Below, one piece after another: positions 61,881 through 64,000 of a DNA stretch of 64,000 nucleotides. The stretch comes from Odontocerum albicorne (lineage: Eukaryota > Arthropoda > Insecta > Trichoptera > Odontoceridae). The DNA lies in contig OX463856.1 in assembly GCA_949825065.1 (NCBI GenBank), positions 2,125,369 to 2,189,368 of the forward strand, read 5' to 3'. Positions within the stretch are counted from its first letter, which is position 1, and the number at the start of each line of letters is the position of its first letter. The notes below the pieces were generated by a model. It made no database searches. It worked only from the letters and a program-made list of their open reading frames with translations, and was not told the DNA's origin. The translations under genes were made by a program, and so were the position numbers.

Positions 61881-62428
61881 TGATTCAATTCTGCACTTGA
61901 CTTCGGTTATATTTTTATAACAATAGTTTTATTATTTTAGATTTAACAATAGATTCAGATGCATATAGGTTAAGCCGTATTATGATAAAATTGCCCTAAT
62001 CCACCACTAGGGGCGATCAAGTTGATTGATAATATTCAAATCAAAATGTTTCCCCTTCAATGTTCTGCCTCTCCCCCATATTTATTTTCTTTTTCTTTGC
62101 TTTTTAAACCGAACAAGAAAAATGTATTAAGAATCCATAACTCCCATCACCCCTTAAGCCCAGCGAGTACGAAACGAATTATTTTGGAATAAAAGCTTGA
62201 GACTGTATTTCTGTTCAATTTAAATATATTTGAAACTTTTGAATATATTTTTTTTGAAAATCTTCCATAAGTTTTTACTTTTTTGAGAAAAAAATGTTAG
62301 GGTCTCATAATTAAAATGCGAGGAAAAGAGTTTCATTTAATAAATTATAACATTTAAGAACCATTACGGATCCGTTGTTTTTTTAAAAATTAAGTTAACA
62401 TACTAGAGTTTAACATGATAATTAGATT
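61881..62428. other. unassigned AT-rich stretch
   Basis: No feature recognised. Confidence 0.35.
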
Positions 62429-62639
62429 TACGAGGCATGGTCAATATAAAACCGAATAAAAGTTACGCCGCCAGGATGGTGGATGGTGTAGATTCTAGTT
62501 GTCAGTTGCGTTAAGGCGTGTGACCCACTGTCCCAAAAATCATTGTTTCGCAATCAATTTTTGTTAACACGTGTTTCGAACCCTCTGCAATTGCCAAGAT
62601 GATTGCATAATATTCGTGCAGCGCGCAAACTTAAGCGCG

Positions 62640-63180
62640 TAAAATTTTGTTCAAAACCTACAAACAAAGAGTTTGAGACTCTTGCAATGCAGTTTTACGC
62701 TGATGAGACCACGAGTCAAACACGATGTTATGAGAGTGATATTTGCGATTTGAAAATGGTTTAACATAACGTCCCTCGAGGACGATGAGAAGTCGAGACG
62801 TCTCTGTATCAGCACAACTGCCGAAAATGTCGTTGAAATTCAGAAAATTATTCACGTAAATCGACGATTAACAATCCGAGAAGTTTGTGACATACTTGGA
62901 ATGCCGTTTGGCACAGTTTGATCCATTTTAACGGACAATTTGATCATATCAATATCTGACAAGATCTATGTCAACGGACCAATGACGACTTAACTTAAAT
63001 TTACTAAACGATGTGTGACTTCTTTTAATTTCCAAAAATGAAGTCAAGTTGAATCTTAAGGGGCGACGTTTTGAAGAGATTGAAGCTGAATTGCAGGCGG
63101 TGCTTACCCAGCTAAACAATGAAGAATTTGAGTGGGCTTTTGCAGCATGGCAGAAACATTGGATTCAATGTGTAATCTAG
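62640..63180 (+). pseudogene. mariner transposase fragments
   Basis: Shifted frames give TNKEFETLAMQFYADETT, then TTAENVVEIQKIIHVNRRLT, IREVCDILGMPFGTV (second HTH), and finally LKGRRFEEIEAELQAVLTQL, NNEEFEWAFAAWQKHWIQCV, the C-terminus. The catalytic centre is missing. Confidence 0.8.
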
Positions 63181-63238
63181 GAGTAGAGTATTTTAAGGCG
63201 ATGCAGCCCAAAATGTAATAATTTAATAATTAAGATGC

Positions 63239-63709
63239 TGTAGGGAATACCGTCGTCCCTGAATATTGTCAACACGCACGGTCAATGACCGACGAACCAA
63301 CCTTCGGACATGCCCAAAGGTCGCATACCAGAACATTAATATTGTGTACCCGCAAATACTATTTACGACACATTCCACAGTAGAAAGAGAACACATCACG
63401 CCGTCTCGCCGTTTCACCAATAAATATTCTACCCACTATATTATTAGCAACGTCTGCGACCACCTCTGCACGCACAGGAGTGAGATAAAAATATATTGCG
63501 GACGCATTCACGCGCCCCGTTCCGAAATTGTATATATACCTACTTATCGATAAATAAAGATCACTTATTATTATTCACTTGACCATTCATTGCTGTTTAC
63601 TATCCATTGATTGTTCACTCTCACTTTCCGCATTCCTAATCGACGTTTTTTATTTTAAATACCGAACAATCATAATCATCACGACGTACCACTAGAACAT
63701 ATCGCTAAA
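63239..63709 (+). mobile_element. solo LTR, TGTAGG family, inside the mariner
   Basis: Starts TGTAGGGAATACCGTCGTCC and ends CATATCGCTAAA. It contains GGTCAATGACCGACGAA, a TATA-like TTGTATATATACC near 63526 and CGATAAATAAAGATC near 63550. Flanks ATGC and ATGT fit a decayed 4-bp duplication. It shares its first 270 bp with 32321-32592 and parts of the 3' region with 43195-43639. Confidence 0.75.
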
Positions 63710-63753
63710 ATGTTTTTAAAGTTTGTCCGGATTTATATTGATCATACCTCGTA

Positions 63754-64000
63754 TGCACAGTAGAGCAATCTTTAATTTTATGTATTCTTGTCCATATTTT
63801 ACTAACATAAAAATTTGTTGTAAAATATGCTCTAACAGGTGTTATGTACGGTAAAAACGTTTTTCATCACCTCACGAGATGTTACGATGACTATAGCAAT
63901 GCCAAAACCAAAATCACAAAAAGTCTACAATTTACACGACGAATGTCAATTTTTTTTTACCATTCATATATACCATCAAAACGTATTCCTTGCGTTGTAG
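63754..64000. other. unassigned stretch to the window end
   Basis: No feature recognised. Confidence 0.35.

Larger units (their letters stand above)
62431..63751 (+). mobile_element. decayed mariner split by a solo LTR
   Basis: Left TIR CGAGGCATGGTCAATATAAA and right (other strand) CGAGGTATGATCAATATAAA, each beside TA (62429-62430 and 63752-63753). Without the 471-bp LTR the mariner is about 850 bp, so it is also internally deleted. Confidence 0.85.

Overview
The window looks like repeat-dense, AT-rich nuclear DNA of an insect. A beetle or true bug is possible, but I cannot fix the order. I found no convincing host gene, rRNA, tRNA gene or CRISPR array. Almost everything recognisable is a transposable element, a fragment of one, or tandem-repeat DNA. 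Labels such as LINE-A or PLE1 are local names for families recurring inside this window, not database names.

1-24 kb: a 16-bp minisatellite, then a mosaic of 5'-truncated non-LTR retrotransposon (LINE) ends on both strands, Penelope-like element (PLE) ends often arranged as diverging inverted pairs, tRNA-derived SINE remnants, a terminal-inverted-repeat (TIR) element at 5.5-6.3 kb, a hAT MITE with a perfect 8-bp target duplication (14.44-14.79 kb), and an internally deleted mariner inserted in a PLE2 copy (14.95-15.83 kb). 24-38 kb: four more mariner copies (24.3-25.0, 25.3-26.3, 29.6-30.9 and 37.3-38.0 kb). One keeps all three catalytic aspartates in an open frame and one has inverted repeats about 150 bp or more long. 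Also here are other TIR elements, an 80-bp minisatellite and inverted copies of LINE-B. 38-48 kb: 30-bp, 38-bp and 21-bp minisatellites (the first and last keep long frames open), a decayed hAT element carrying a SINE, a solo LTR, and more LINE ends.

48.5-58.0 kb: the main feature, a complete Ty3/gypsy LTR retrotransposon of 9,509 bp, plus strand. Its two 1.47-kb LTRs differ by only two changes by eye, it is flanked by ACCA duplications, and it sits inside an older LINE-C copy. gag (372 codons, one CCHC knuckle) is followed by pol in the -1 frame (protease, reverse transcriptase, RNase H, integrase). The junction carries a textbook -1 frameshift signal: A AAA AAC, an 8-nt spacer, a perfect 9-bp stem, and a possible pseudoknot. 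There is no env; instead about 2.2 kb of non-coding DNA with GC-rich repeats lies between pol and the 3' LTR.

58-64 kb: LINE, PLE and SINE fragments, then a decayed mariner split by a solo LTR of the same TGTAGG family seen at 1.2, 32.3 and 43.2 kb.

Apart from the gypsy element, little appears able to act on its own. Nested insertions allow a relative chronology, with the gypsy insertion the youngest event seen. I found no new gene system. The least conventional items are the gypsy frameshift signal and its repeat-rich 3' region, the PLE inverted pairs with a hammerhead-like core, and the minisatellite-encoded open frames.
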